Below, piece by piece: positions 1-5,435 of a stretch of 8,589 bases of DNA (the stretch's first letter is position 1; the number at the start of each line of letters is the position of its first letter). Location: NCBI GenBank assembly GCA_944372565.1, contig CALVZR010000047.1, forward strand, positions 1 through 8,589. The letters run 5' to 3'. The DNA comes from an uncultured Clostridia bacterium. Lineage in GTDB: Bacteria; Bacillota; Clostridia; Christensenellales; Borkfalkiaceae. The notes under the pieces are model-generated. The model saw nothing but the letters and a program-made list of their open reading frames with translations, was not told the origin of the DNA and did not search any database. A program made the translations under genes and the position numbers.

Positions 1-569
1 CCGATACGTGGGATATCGATCAGCTGAACAAGACCATCGAGGCAAAACTTCTGCCCCCCGAAACCAATTTCATGACCAGGGAACGCGCCACGAACTGGGA
101 CTACGATTATATGCTCGAACAGCTCGACAAGGCGGTCGTGGAGGCGTACGAGGCGAAGATCGAGCGGTATAAGGAGCAGAACATCAACTTCCGCGAGATC
201 GAAAAGATCGTGCTTCTGAAAAACGTGGACGGCAAGTGGATCGATCACATCGACGCGATGGATCAGCTCCGCAAGGGCATTTCGCTGCGTTCTTACGGCA
301 ACGTGGACCCCGTGATCGAATACAAGAAAGAGGGGCGCGAGATGTTCGAAGACATGACGATGAGCATCCAGGACGACACCGTGAGCGTGCTCTTAAAAGC
401 CGAACTGCGCCGCGTGCCCGTGATCAAGCGGGAAGAAAAGAAAGACCTCGTTACCAACGAGGAAACGCCCGCCGCGCCCAAAAAGGCTGCGAAAACGGTG
501 GGGAGAAACGACCCCTGCCCGTGCGGCAGCGGCAAGAAATACAAAAACTGCTGCGGCAGGAACGCGTAA
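1..569 (+). CDS. secA: SecA preprotein translocase ATPase, C-terminal fragment
   Basis: Partial gene: the reading frame is already open at base 3 and runs 188 codons to TAA at 567-569, so the start lies left of the window. SecA is the cytosolic ATPase motor that pushes unfolded preproteins through the SecYEG channel. The fragment covers the helical scaffold region: EKIVLLKNVDGKWIDHIDAMDQLRKGI and LRSYGNVDPVIEYKKEGREMF match the conserved SecA scaffold blocks. It ends in the zinc-binding tail RNDPCPCGSGKKYKNCCGRNA, with the CxCx8CC ligand set intact. In known SecA proteins this tail binds zinc and contacts SecB or phospholipid. An Ala/Lys-rich linker separates the scaffold from the zinc tail, as is usual. 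The common Gln-Arg of LRAYGQRDP is Asn-Val here, a minor change. The ATPase motor domains lie outside the window. An intrinsic terminator follows 14 bases after the stop, so secA is the last gene of its transcript. Confidence 0.97.
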   Translation, partial: DTWDIDQLNKTIEAKLLPPETNFMTRERATNWDYDYMLEQLDKAVVEAYEAKIERYKEQNINFREIEKIVLLKNVDGKWIDHIDAMDQLRKGISLRSYGNVDPVIEYKKEGREMFEDMTMSIQDDTVSVLLKAELRRVPVIKREEKKDLVTNEETPAAPKKAAKTVGRNDPCPCGSGKKYKNCCGRNA

Positions 570-582
570 ATTTCTGGCAGAT

Positions 583-613
583 AAAAGGCGGATCGAAACG
601 GTCCGCCTTTTTT
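583..613 (+). terminator. Intrinsic terminator after secA
   Basis: A 10-bp perfect stem (583-592 pairing with 602-611, core AAAGGCGGA/TCCGCCTTT) with a 9-nt loop runs into a T tract at 608-613. It sits 14 bases after the secA stop codon. The A run on the left arm gives a short T tract on the minus strand too, so weak bidirectional action is possible. Confidence 0.9.
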
Positions 614-687
614 GTTTTTGCGGGGGGATTTTTTGCCGCTCTCCCGCCGCAGGGTGTTTTTACCGTTTTCCCGCCGCGGCGATTTTA

Positions 688-716
688 TTGACAAAGCCTT
701 TTAAAAATGTTATACT
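688..716 (+). promoter_or_regulatory. Sigma-A-type promoter of the lipoprotein gene
   Basis: TTGACA at 688-693 and TATACT at 711-716 are separated by exactly 17 bp. A TG at 708-709 gives an extended -10 (TGTTATACT). Transcription should start near 723, leaving a leader of about 110 nt before the ATG at 834. A 10-bp palindrome, CGCCGCGGCG, lies at 672-681 just upstream of the -35 box and could be a regulator site or chance in GC-rich DNA. Confidence 0.85.
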
Positions 717-746
717 TTTGCTGAACAGGAGTTTTTTATAAAAAAA

Positions 747-771
747 CGCCGAAATCGTGCGAATTTCGGCG
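747..771. other. Leader hairpin, terminator-like on the minus strand
   Basis: A 9-bp perfect stem (CGCCGAAAT 747-755 with ATTTCGGCG 763-771) has a 7-nt loop. Read on the plus strand it lies inside the 5' leader of the lipoprotein transcript and has no T tract after it. Read on the minus strand it is followed by TTTTTTAT, the classical form of an intrinsic terminator. The tract just left of it (732-745, TTTTTTATAAAAAA) is itself a perfect 14-bp palindrome. No minus-strand gene nearby needs a terminator here, so it may protect the promoter from antisense transcription or act as a leader structure. The structure is seen; the role is inferred. Confidence 0.55.
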
Positions 772-833
772 GCAAATAATGAAAAAATTACCGTTTCAAA
801 AAATGTATGCAAATATGAAAGGAGATTACGGAA

Positions 834-1649
834 ATGAAACTGCGAATCACGGCGCTTTTGTTGTGTTTAGCGTGCGCGCTCGCATTCGGCGCGTGCGGAG
901 AAAGCGGAACGCCCGCGGGGGAAACGCATACGCACACGCCCTGCGCGGTGTGCGGGCTTTGCACCGACCCGGACTGCCCGGGAGAGGAGAGCGAAAAGTG
1001 CAAGGGGCATACGCCCGTAAACCCGCCCGAAGAGGAGGCGGAACTGAAAGGGATGGCGGAATATTTTTCGGGGGTGAAAATCGTAACCGAAAGGGAGACG
1101 CTCACGGACGAAAACGGGCAGGAAAAGAGTTTTGAAGAACTGCTGGACAGGCAGCTGGACGTATTCGCGCAGGATATCATCTACCGCCTGACGTATGTTT
1201 ACGGGTATAACGATTCGCGCCCGAACCATACGGAGAACGGGTCGTTAAATTTAAAAAATCCTGATAATACGAATTATTCTTTAAACAACACCCTTGCAAA
1301 AATTTTTAATGGGAGTTTATTGGTAACAACCGATACCGAACATACACATTCGGTTTACAATGCGGATTGCTTGGATTGTTTTCAACTGTCTATGTTGACA
1401 AATGAAAACCACTTTTTATCTCCGGAACGAATTTATTTGGCAGGGGCAATAGAGGGAAGATATTCAGAATTATCAGACGAAAACGTAAATTCCCTTAAAT
1501 ATATAACTTCGCAAAAATGGAACTGGACGATTGAAAACGCGACATATCAGAATTTTTCCGCCGCATACAAAAACAATATGAAAATGGCATTTGCGCAGAT
1601 TCTTGCGAAACGAAACTGCCGACGGCATATATGCGGAAACGACATATAA
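834..1649 (+). CDS. Predicted lipoprotein, 5' part of a frameshifted gene
   Basis: I do not recognise a family with a known function. The ATG at 834 is chosen because AAAGGAG (818-824) precedes it by 9 bases. Residues 1-20 form a lipoprotein signal: a basic N terminus (MKLR), a hydrophobic stretch LLLCLACALA, then FGA followed by Cys21, the likely lipidation site. Phe at -3 is less usual than Leu, so the lipobox is probable rather than certain. Residues about 36-60 form a Cys/His knuckle (CAVCGLCTDPDCP... KCKGH) that looks metal-binding; I recall similar knuckles after the signal peptide in exported proteins of uncultured Clostridia. The rest is a soluble domain I cannot assign. In this frame the last residues (KRNCRRHICGNDI) read as out-of-frame sequence before TAA, while the natural continuation lies in the next frame (see 1591-2370). 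Removing one base near 1608 would give a single 511-residue protein. It is transcribed from the promoter at 688-716. Confidence 0.75.
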   Translation: MKLRITALLLCLACALAFGACGESGTPAGETHTHTPCAVCGLCTDPDCPGEESEKCKGHTPVNPPEEEAELKGMAEYFSGVKIVTERETLTDENGQEKSFEELLDRQLDVFAQDIIYRLTYVYGYNDSRPNHTENGSLNLKNPDNTNYSLNNTLAKIFNGSLLVTTDTEHTHSVYNADCLDCFQLSMLTNENHFLSPERIYLAGAIEGRYSELSDENVNSLKYITSQKWNWTIENATYQNFSAAYKNNMKMAFAQILAKRNCRRHICGNDI

Positions 1650-2370
1650 CGGACTTTTGAAACAAATTAAAACCTTGGGTTTTGGCGAAACTTTCAAAAC
1701 CGCACTCGTTTCTTTTATCCAAAATACCGTCATCGGGGAAAGGTTAATCGAAAAAGACCAAACGGTTTTTAACTGCGCGTATTTCAGGGAAAACGGGTAT
1801 TTGATAGATACTGTTTTTCAATTACAGGCTCCCTATAACGACACGGAAAAATTTACACAGGAAGAAATAGAAAATTCTCCCCGCTTGTATAAGGGATATA
1901 ACATCGTGATTCCCGCAATCGTGGAGCGGGCAGCGGCAAACACCTTTGAAAATACCGAAACCTGCCTGTATCCCGCCGCGGGGAGGCACGTCGTGCGGGT
2001 ATCGCCAAATTACGAAACCGCGCTTGCGGGCGGGGAAACGTTCGTGCTTATGCCCAAAGCGGGCGCGCCGCTCACCGCGCTGTCGCTCGAACTCGAAGGG
2101 CAAAGCGGGCAGAGCGTAACGCTCTCGCTGGAAATCTCCGTCGGGGGAAAGGTTACGCCGATTTCAAAAACAATCGTTTTAACGGGCGGAAAGCAGACGG
2201 AGGAAATCGACATCTCCCCGGCGGGGAGCGCGTTCGGCGCATACGACGGCAATTTGCAGCCCACGGAAAGCAACGCCCTGTTCGGCAACGCGGGCGGCGC
2301 GGACAGCCACGGGAGCAACTATATTCTGCTCACGGCGTCGGGCGGAAATTCGCTTGCGTTCAAAGGATGA
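1591..2370 (+). pseudogene. Lipoprotein gene, 3' part in the shifted frame
   Basis: This frame continues the protein of 834-1649. It can be read from a TTG at 1591 but has no ribosome binding site, so independent translation is unlikely. Dropping one A from the AAA at 1608-1610 turns LAKRNCRRH into LANETADGIYAETTYNGLL and joins the halves smoothly. The first part (to about residue 120) is a mixed helical region rich in Asn, Thr and Glu. The last part reads like a beta-rich extracytoplasmic domain (ALSLELEGQSGQSVTLSLEISVGGKVTPISKTIVLTGGKQTEEIDIS). It ends in SNYILLTASGGNSLAFKG. No catalytic motif is visible. The gene is either truly broken, read by +1 frameshifting, or affected by a one-base sequencing error in the short A run. 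Bases before about 1900 are AT-rich and those after are GC-rich. Confidence 0.6.
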
Positions 2371-2381
2371 TATGACAAATA

Positions 2382-2423
2382 GCCAAGAACACAGTGGCGC
2401 GGTCAGCGCCCTTATTTCTTGGC
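2382..2423. repeat. Nested inverted repeat after the lipoprotein gene
   Basis: An outer 8-bp perfect stem (GCCAAGAA 2382-2389 with TTCTTGGC 2416-2423) encloses an inner 5-bp stem (GGCGC 2396-2400 with GCGCC 2406-2410) with a GGTCA loop. It lies 11 bases after the stop at 2370. There is no T tract on the plus strand and only a weak one on the minus strand, so a standard intrinsic terminator is unlikely. It could be an interspersed palindromic repeat or an mRNA 3'-end stabiliser. I see no second copy in this window. Confidence 0.45.
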
Positions 2424-2466
2424 AAAAAATGCACCGCACGCCGATTCTGCCGCCCCGCACATTTAT

Positions 2467-2513
2467 CCGCAAAGCCTCCCGTGCCGCAAAGCCTGTAACC
2501 GCCGCCGCCGCCC
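2467..2513. repeat. Short direct repeat and CCG run
   Basis: CCGCAAAGCCT occurs at 2467-2477 and again at 2484-2494, with a 17-bp period. A GCC/CCG trinucleotide run follows at about 2499-2513. The bases between about 2424 and 2630 hold no credible gene: short open frames there are Arg/Pro/Ala-rich and have no ribosome binding site. The segment may be slipped-strand or decayed coding sequence. Confidence 0.4.
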
Positions 2514-2660
2514 TTCTACGCCGAAAACCCTCCCGCCGTTAGTGCGCCCGTATCCGGATTGTGATTTTCAACCGCCCCGCGGCTACGCCCGCAGAACGGA
2601 ATATTTTTAATAAGGTAAAACCGCGGAAAATTACAAAAATTTTACAAAGTTATTACATTT

Positions 2661-2695
2661 TTTACACGCGATTCCCGCGGGGAATGCGGTATAAT
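2661..2695 (+). promoter_or_regulatory. Promoter-like site over a 15-bp palindrome
   Basis: A consensus TATAAT stands at 2690-2695. The only -35-like hexamer upstream, TTTACA at 2661-2666, is 23 bp away, which is too far for normal sigma-A contact. The over-long spacer holds a perfect inverted repeat, ATTCCC-GCG-GGGAAT (2671-2685). An overlong spacer with a palindrome in it resembles promoters that need DNA distortion by an activator, although MerR-type promoters use about 19 bp. It may also be a weak or inactive site. Transcription, if any, would begin near 2702. Confidence 0.35.
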
Positions 2696-2701
2696 AAAAG
2701 C

Positions 2702-2785
2702 GACGGCGGGCGGAAACGCCCGTAAAAGCCTTCATTTCATCGGGGCGGACGGACGAGCGGGAAACAGCCGTCCGCCCGCTTTGTC
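2702..2785 (+). ncRNA. Possible small structured transcript
   Basis: Downstream of the TATAAT at 2690 come two stable hairpins. The first is CGGGCG-GAAA-CGCCCG (2707-2722), a 6-bp stem with a GNRA-type tetraloop. The second is a 10-bp GC-only-plus-one stem, GGGCGGACGG (2743-2752) with CCGTCCGCCC (2768-2777) and a 15-nt loop, followed by the weakly T-rich CTTTGTCTATT. Together they could make an RNA of about 80 nt ending at the second hairpin. I do not recognise a known family and there is no reading frame here. GC-rich DNA gives such stems by chance, so this is tentative. Confidence 0.25.
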
Positions 2786-2947
2786 TATTCCGAAACCCGG
2801 GGAGAAACCGTTTTTCCGGGGCGCGTTCCGCGCCGCCCTTCGGCATAGGCTCGGCAGTCTTTGCGCCGTTTGCGGTATATCCGCCCCCGAAAAGGGGAAA
2901 AATCGGTAAAAAGTTTGTCGGGGACCGCCCGAAAAAAGACGGGCGTA
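2786..2947. other. Gene-free GC-rich stretch upstream of the pfk promoter
   Basis: No gene is supported here. Small hairpins are visible: CCCGG (2796-2800) with CCGGG (2816-2820); GGCGCG-TTC-CGCGCC (2820-2834); and CGCCCG (2926-2931) with CGGGCG (2940-2945), the last lying directly against the -35 box of the next promoter. None has a terminator T tract. The frame of the phosphofructokinase is open upstream through this region, but translation from there is rejected because the promoter lies downstream of those codons. Confidence 0.4.
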
Positions 2948-2976
2948 TTGACAAGCCGCAAAACGGGTGGTATAAT
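2948..2976 (+). promoter_or_regulatory. Promoter of the pfk-ppx-ppk operon
   Basis: TTGACA (2948-2953) and TATAAT (2971-2976) are both perfect, with a 17-bp spacer and an extended -10 TG at 2968-2969. The start of transcription should be near 2983, giving a leader of only about 25 nt before the ATG at 3008. This fixes the pfk start. The site predicts strong, mainly constitutive expression unless the hairpin at 2926-2945 is an operator. Confidence 0.9.
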
Positions 2977-3007
2977 TAACCAAAAAAAGAAAACGGAACC
3001 ATTTGTT

Positions 3008-4099
3008 ATGAAACTCGGAATTTTAACGAGCGGGGGCGACTGCGCGGGGCTGAATGCCGTGATCCGCGCCATCGGCCTGTATGCGCTCGACAACATCAAA
3101 AACGCGGAGATCGTCGGCATTCCCGGCGGCTACGGCGGGCTGATCGCGGGGGAAAGTTTTCCCTTGAAGCGCGCCGATCTGGAAGATATTCTGGACAGGG
3201 GCGGCACCATTTTAGGCACTTCCCGCCAGCCCTTCAAGATGATGACCGTGCCCGAAGGCGGCACCTCCCGCCTGGAAACGATGTGCGCCAACTACCGCAA
3301 AACGGGGCTGGACTGCCTGTTCGTGCTCGGCGGCGCGGGCACGCACCGCACGGCGGCGCTGCTCTCTTCGGAAGGGTGCAACGTCATCGGTCTGCCCAAA
3401 ACCATCGATAACGATATCTACGGCACGGACGTGACGTTCGGCTTTCAGACGGCGGTGGAAGTCGTTACCGAAAGCATAGACCGCTACCGCACCACGGCGG
3501 CGGGGCACGGCCGCACGATGATCGTGGAAGTGATGGGCAACAAAGCCGGCTGGCTGGCGCTGCACGCGGGCATCGCCGCGGGGGCGGATATGATCCTTCT
3601 GCCCGAAATCCCCTTTTCGGTGGACGCGGTGTGCACGTATATCGAGCGCAAGAACGCCCGCGCGGCGGGCGCTTCCGGCTGGGAAAAGCCGTATACCCTC
3701 ATCGTCGCGGCGGAGGGCGCCGTGCTGGACGCCGAACGGCGTTTCAAGAAAAAGGAGCGCGCCTTTATCCGCACGGAGCGCGGGGAAACGACGGTAACGC
3801 CTCATCTCGCGGAGATCATCCGCGCGCGCACGGGGATGGAAACGCGCGTCGCGGTGCCGGGGTATCTGCAGCGCGGGGGCACGCCCTGCGCGTACGACAG
3901 GCTGCTTTCCTCCCGCCTCGGCGGCTATGCCGCCCGCCTAGCGGCGGAGGGGAAATTCGGCGTGAGCGTGGCGGTGAGCGGAAACCGCATCACCTTCAAC
4001 GCGCTCGCGGAGATCGCGGGAAGATACAAACTCGTGGATCCCCGCGGGGAACTTGTGGCGTTCGCGAGGGGGATAGGCATCTCCTTCGGAGACAGATAA
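3008..4099 (+). CDS. 6-phosphofructokinase, variant with altered ATP-site Asp
   Basis: The 363-residue protein is a full PFK-family enzyme, which phosphorylates fructose 6-phosphate to fructose 1,6-bisphosphate in glycolysis. Visible blocks: TSGGDCAGLNAVIR (residues 7-20), GTILGTSR (67-73), VLGGAGTHRTA (106-116), LPKTIDNDI (129-137, with the catalytic Asp134 and Asp136), GRTMIVEVMGNKAGW (168-182) and GYLQRGGTPCAYDR near the C terminus. All align with E. coli PfkA with an offset of +7. The Mg-ATP Asp103 of E. coli corresponds to Ala110 (GGAGT, not GGDGT). The next position is Gly, as in ATP users, and Lys131 replaces E. coli Gly124, as in pyrophosphate and many group III enzymes. I recall clostridial relatives with GGNGT, so this position varies in the subfamily. 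The phosphoryl donor is therefore uncertain. ATG 3008 is chosen because it lies just after the promoter; its ribosome binding site (CGGAA) is weak. It is the first gene of the operon; the next starts 28 bases after its stop. Confidence 0.94.
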   Translation: MKLGILTSGGDCAGLNAVIRAIGLYALDNIKNAEIVGIPGGYGGLIAGESFPLKRADLEDILDRGGTILGTSRQPFKMMTVPEGGTSRLETMCANYRKTGLDCLFVLGGAGTHRTAALLSSEGCNVIGLPKTIDNDIYGTDVTFGFQTAVEVVTESIDRYRTTAAGHGRTMIVEVMGNKAGWLALHAGIAAGADMILLPEIPFSVDAVCTYIERKNARAAGASGWEKPYTLIVAAEGAVLDAERRFKKKERAFIRTERGETTVTPHLAEIIRARTGMETRVAVPGYLQRGGTPCAYDRLLSSRLGGYAARLAAEGKFGVSVAVSGNRITFNALAEIAGRYKLVDPRGELVAFARGIGISFGDR

Positions 4100-4112
4100 A
4101 ATTTTGAAATAC

Positions 4113-4120
4113 GAGGAGGA
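4113..4120 (+). promoter_or_regulatory. Ribosome binding site deciding the Ppx-like start
   Basis: GAGGAGGA at 4113-4120 lies 7 bases before ATG 4128. This strong site selects 4128 over the in-frame TTG at 4104, which would place the Shine-Dalgarno sequence inside the coding region. Confidence 0.85.
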
Positions 4121-4127
4121 ACCCAAT

Positions 4128-5423
4128 ATGAAATATTCGGTGATAGACATCAGTTCGAGTTCGCTTTCGCTCATCGTGGCGAACGCGGACGGCAAAAAGA
4201 CGGAAATCGTGTTCAAGGACCGCGTGAGTTTGTATCTCTTCCCGCATCTGGAGGGAAAATCGCTTTCGCCCCGCGGCATAGACAAACTGACCGACGCCCT
4301 TTCGCTGATGAAGGAAAAATGCGCCAGCCTCGGCGTGGAGGCGTGCTACGTCATCTCCACCGCCGCGCTGCGCTTTATCGAAAACTACGAGGAAGTGCGC
4401 CGCGCCGTTACGGACAGAACGGGGCTGGCGGTCAACTTCGTGGACGGCGCCACGGAAGCTTACTGCGACTATGTGGCGAACGCCTATTACGCCGGTTTCG
4501 AGCGCCCCGTGCTCATCGACCTCGGCGGCAAGAGCCTGGAAATCTGCGACCTTTCCAAGAAGGAAAAGGAGGATATGCTCTGTTTCAATTTCGGCCTGAT
4601 CGATCTGCACCGCAAATTCGTGAAAAAATATCAGCCCGACGAGGACGAGGCGAAGGACATCAAAAAATACGTGAAAAACCGTTTTTCCCGCGCCGCCCTT
4701 CCCGAAAAGGACGTATATGCCACGGCGGTGCTGGTGGGGCCCACCAACTGCGCGCTTTACGATATTTACGCCGAATTTACGCAGAGCAAGGCGGAAGACG
4801 GCGTGAAGAAGGTGGATTTCAAGAAGTTCAAAAAGCTGGTGAAGCACCTCCTTTCGGGGGCGGACCGTTCGGGGCTGATTCTGAACAACGCGCCCGAAAA
4901 ACTGGCGGTGATCGGGCCTGCCGCCATCGTTTTGAAAATCCTGTTCAAGCGGTTCGGCGTGGATAACATCGTCGTTTCGGACAAGGGCGTGAAGGAAGGC
5001 TATCTGCAGCTCGTGCTCGAGGGCAGGGAGAGCGGCGCGTATTACGATTTCGCGGAGGGCAAAATCGTGGGCGAAGCGACTTCCCCGCGCGCCGAGGAAG
5101 AGCAAAAACCCGCGGCGGAGGAAACGCCCGCTCCCAAACGCCGCGGCAGGCAGAAAAAAGCCCCCGGAACGCAGAACGGCAACGCGGCGGAAAAGGCGGG
5201 CGAAAAAGAAAGCGTAAGCGCGGAAAATCCGCCCGCGCCGCAGGAAGAAAAACCCGCAAAAGCGCCCGCGGCGAAAAAAACGGGGGCGAAGGCGCCCGCC
5301 AAAAAGCCCGCCGCGGGCCGCGCGCGGAAGATCGCGCCGAAAGAGAGCGAAATGAGCGAAGCGCCGATACAGCCCGAAACGGAAGCGGCGCAGGCGGAAA
5401 ACGGGGAGAACGTAAGCGAATAA
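4128..5423 (+). CDS. Divergent Ppx/GppA-family protein with Lys/Ala/Pro-rich tail
   Basis: A 431-residue protein. Residues 1 to about 300 follow the exopolyphosphatase/guanosine-pentaphosphatase fold (ASKHA superfamily): VIDISSSSLSLIVA (first phosphate loop), VISTAALRFIEN, VDGATEAYCDY with the family GxxEA glutamate (Glu110), LIDLGGKSLEI (131-138), and DRSGLILNNAPEKLAVIGPAAIVL...VVSDKGVKEGYL. Family members cleave terminal phosphate from polyphosphate or convert pppGpp. The loops are altered: DIGSNS is DISSSS and DIGGGS is DLGGKS, so hydrolysis is not assured and a sensory or binding role is possible. Residues about 313-431 are a low-complexity tail rich in Lys, Ala, Pro and Glu, with an AT-hook-like KRRGRQKK at 337-344, like histone H1-type tails. 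It is predicted cytosolic, with no signal or membrane segment. It lies between pfk and ppk1 with short gaps, which supports a role in polyphosphate metabolism. Confidence 0.85.
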   Translation: MKYSVIDISSSSLSLIVANADGKKTEIVFKDRVSLYLFPHLEGKSLSPRGIDKLTDALSLMKEKCASLGVEACYVISTAALRFIENYEEVRRAVTDRTGLAVNFVDGATEAYCDYVANAYYAGFERPVLIDLGGKSLEICDLSKKEKEDMLCFNFGLIDLHRKFVKKYQPDEDEAKDIKKYVKNRFSRAALPEKDVYATAVLVGPTNCALYDIYAEFTQSKAEDGVKKVDFKKFKKLVKHLLSGADRSGLILNNAPEKLAVIGPAAIVLKILFKRFGVDNIVVSDKGVKEGYLQLVLEGRESGAYYDFAEGKIVGEATSPRAEEEQKPAAEETPAPKRRGRQKKAPGTQNGNAAEKAGEKESVSAENPPAPQEEKPAKAPAAKKTGAKAPAKKPAAGRARKIAPKESEMSEAPIQPETEAAQAENGENVSE

Positions 5424-5427
5424 GGAG
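5422..5427 (+). promoter_or_regulatory. Ribosome binding site of ppk1, overlapping the upstream stop
   Basis: AAGGAG at 5422-5427 begins within the TAA stop (5421-5423) of the Ppx-like gene and lies 8 bases before the GTG start at 5436. It supports the GTG start and translational coupling of the two genes. Confidence 0.85.
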
Positions 5428-5435
5428 CCGCGAAA

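Noticed and set aside
779..1135. Start at ATG 779 giving a 118-codon frame in the lipoprotein region
   Set aside because: No Shine-Dalgarno sequence, Arg/Gly-rich product, and it conflicts with the lipoprotein frame that has a signal peptide and AAAGGAG.
2354..2610. Short open frames after the lipoprotein stop (62 and 63 codons)
   Set aside because: Arg/Pro/Ala-rich, no ribosome binding sites, no motifs; the region looks non-coding.
2861..3007. Upstream in-frame extension of the phosphofructokinase
   Set aside because: The promoter at 2948-2976 lies inside it, and the family N terminus (MKLGILTSGGD) begins at 3008.
3212..3805. A 197-codon minus-strand frame inside pfk
   Set aside because: Arg/His/Ala-rich shadow of a conserved enzyme gene without its own start signals.
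4104..4127. TTG 4104 as start of the Ppx-like gene
   Set aside because: ATG 4128 has a strong ribosome binding site 7 bases upstream and fits the family N terminus.
3996..5105. A 369-codon open frame on the minus strand
   Set aside because: Antisense to the Ppx-like gene and the end of pfk; composition typical of a shadow frame and no recognisable motif.
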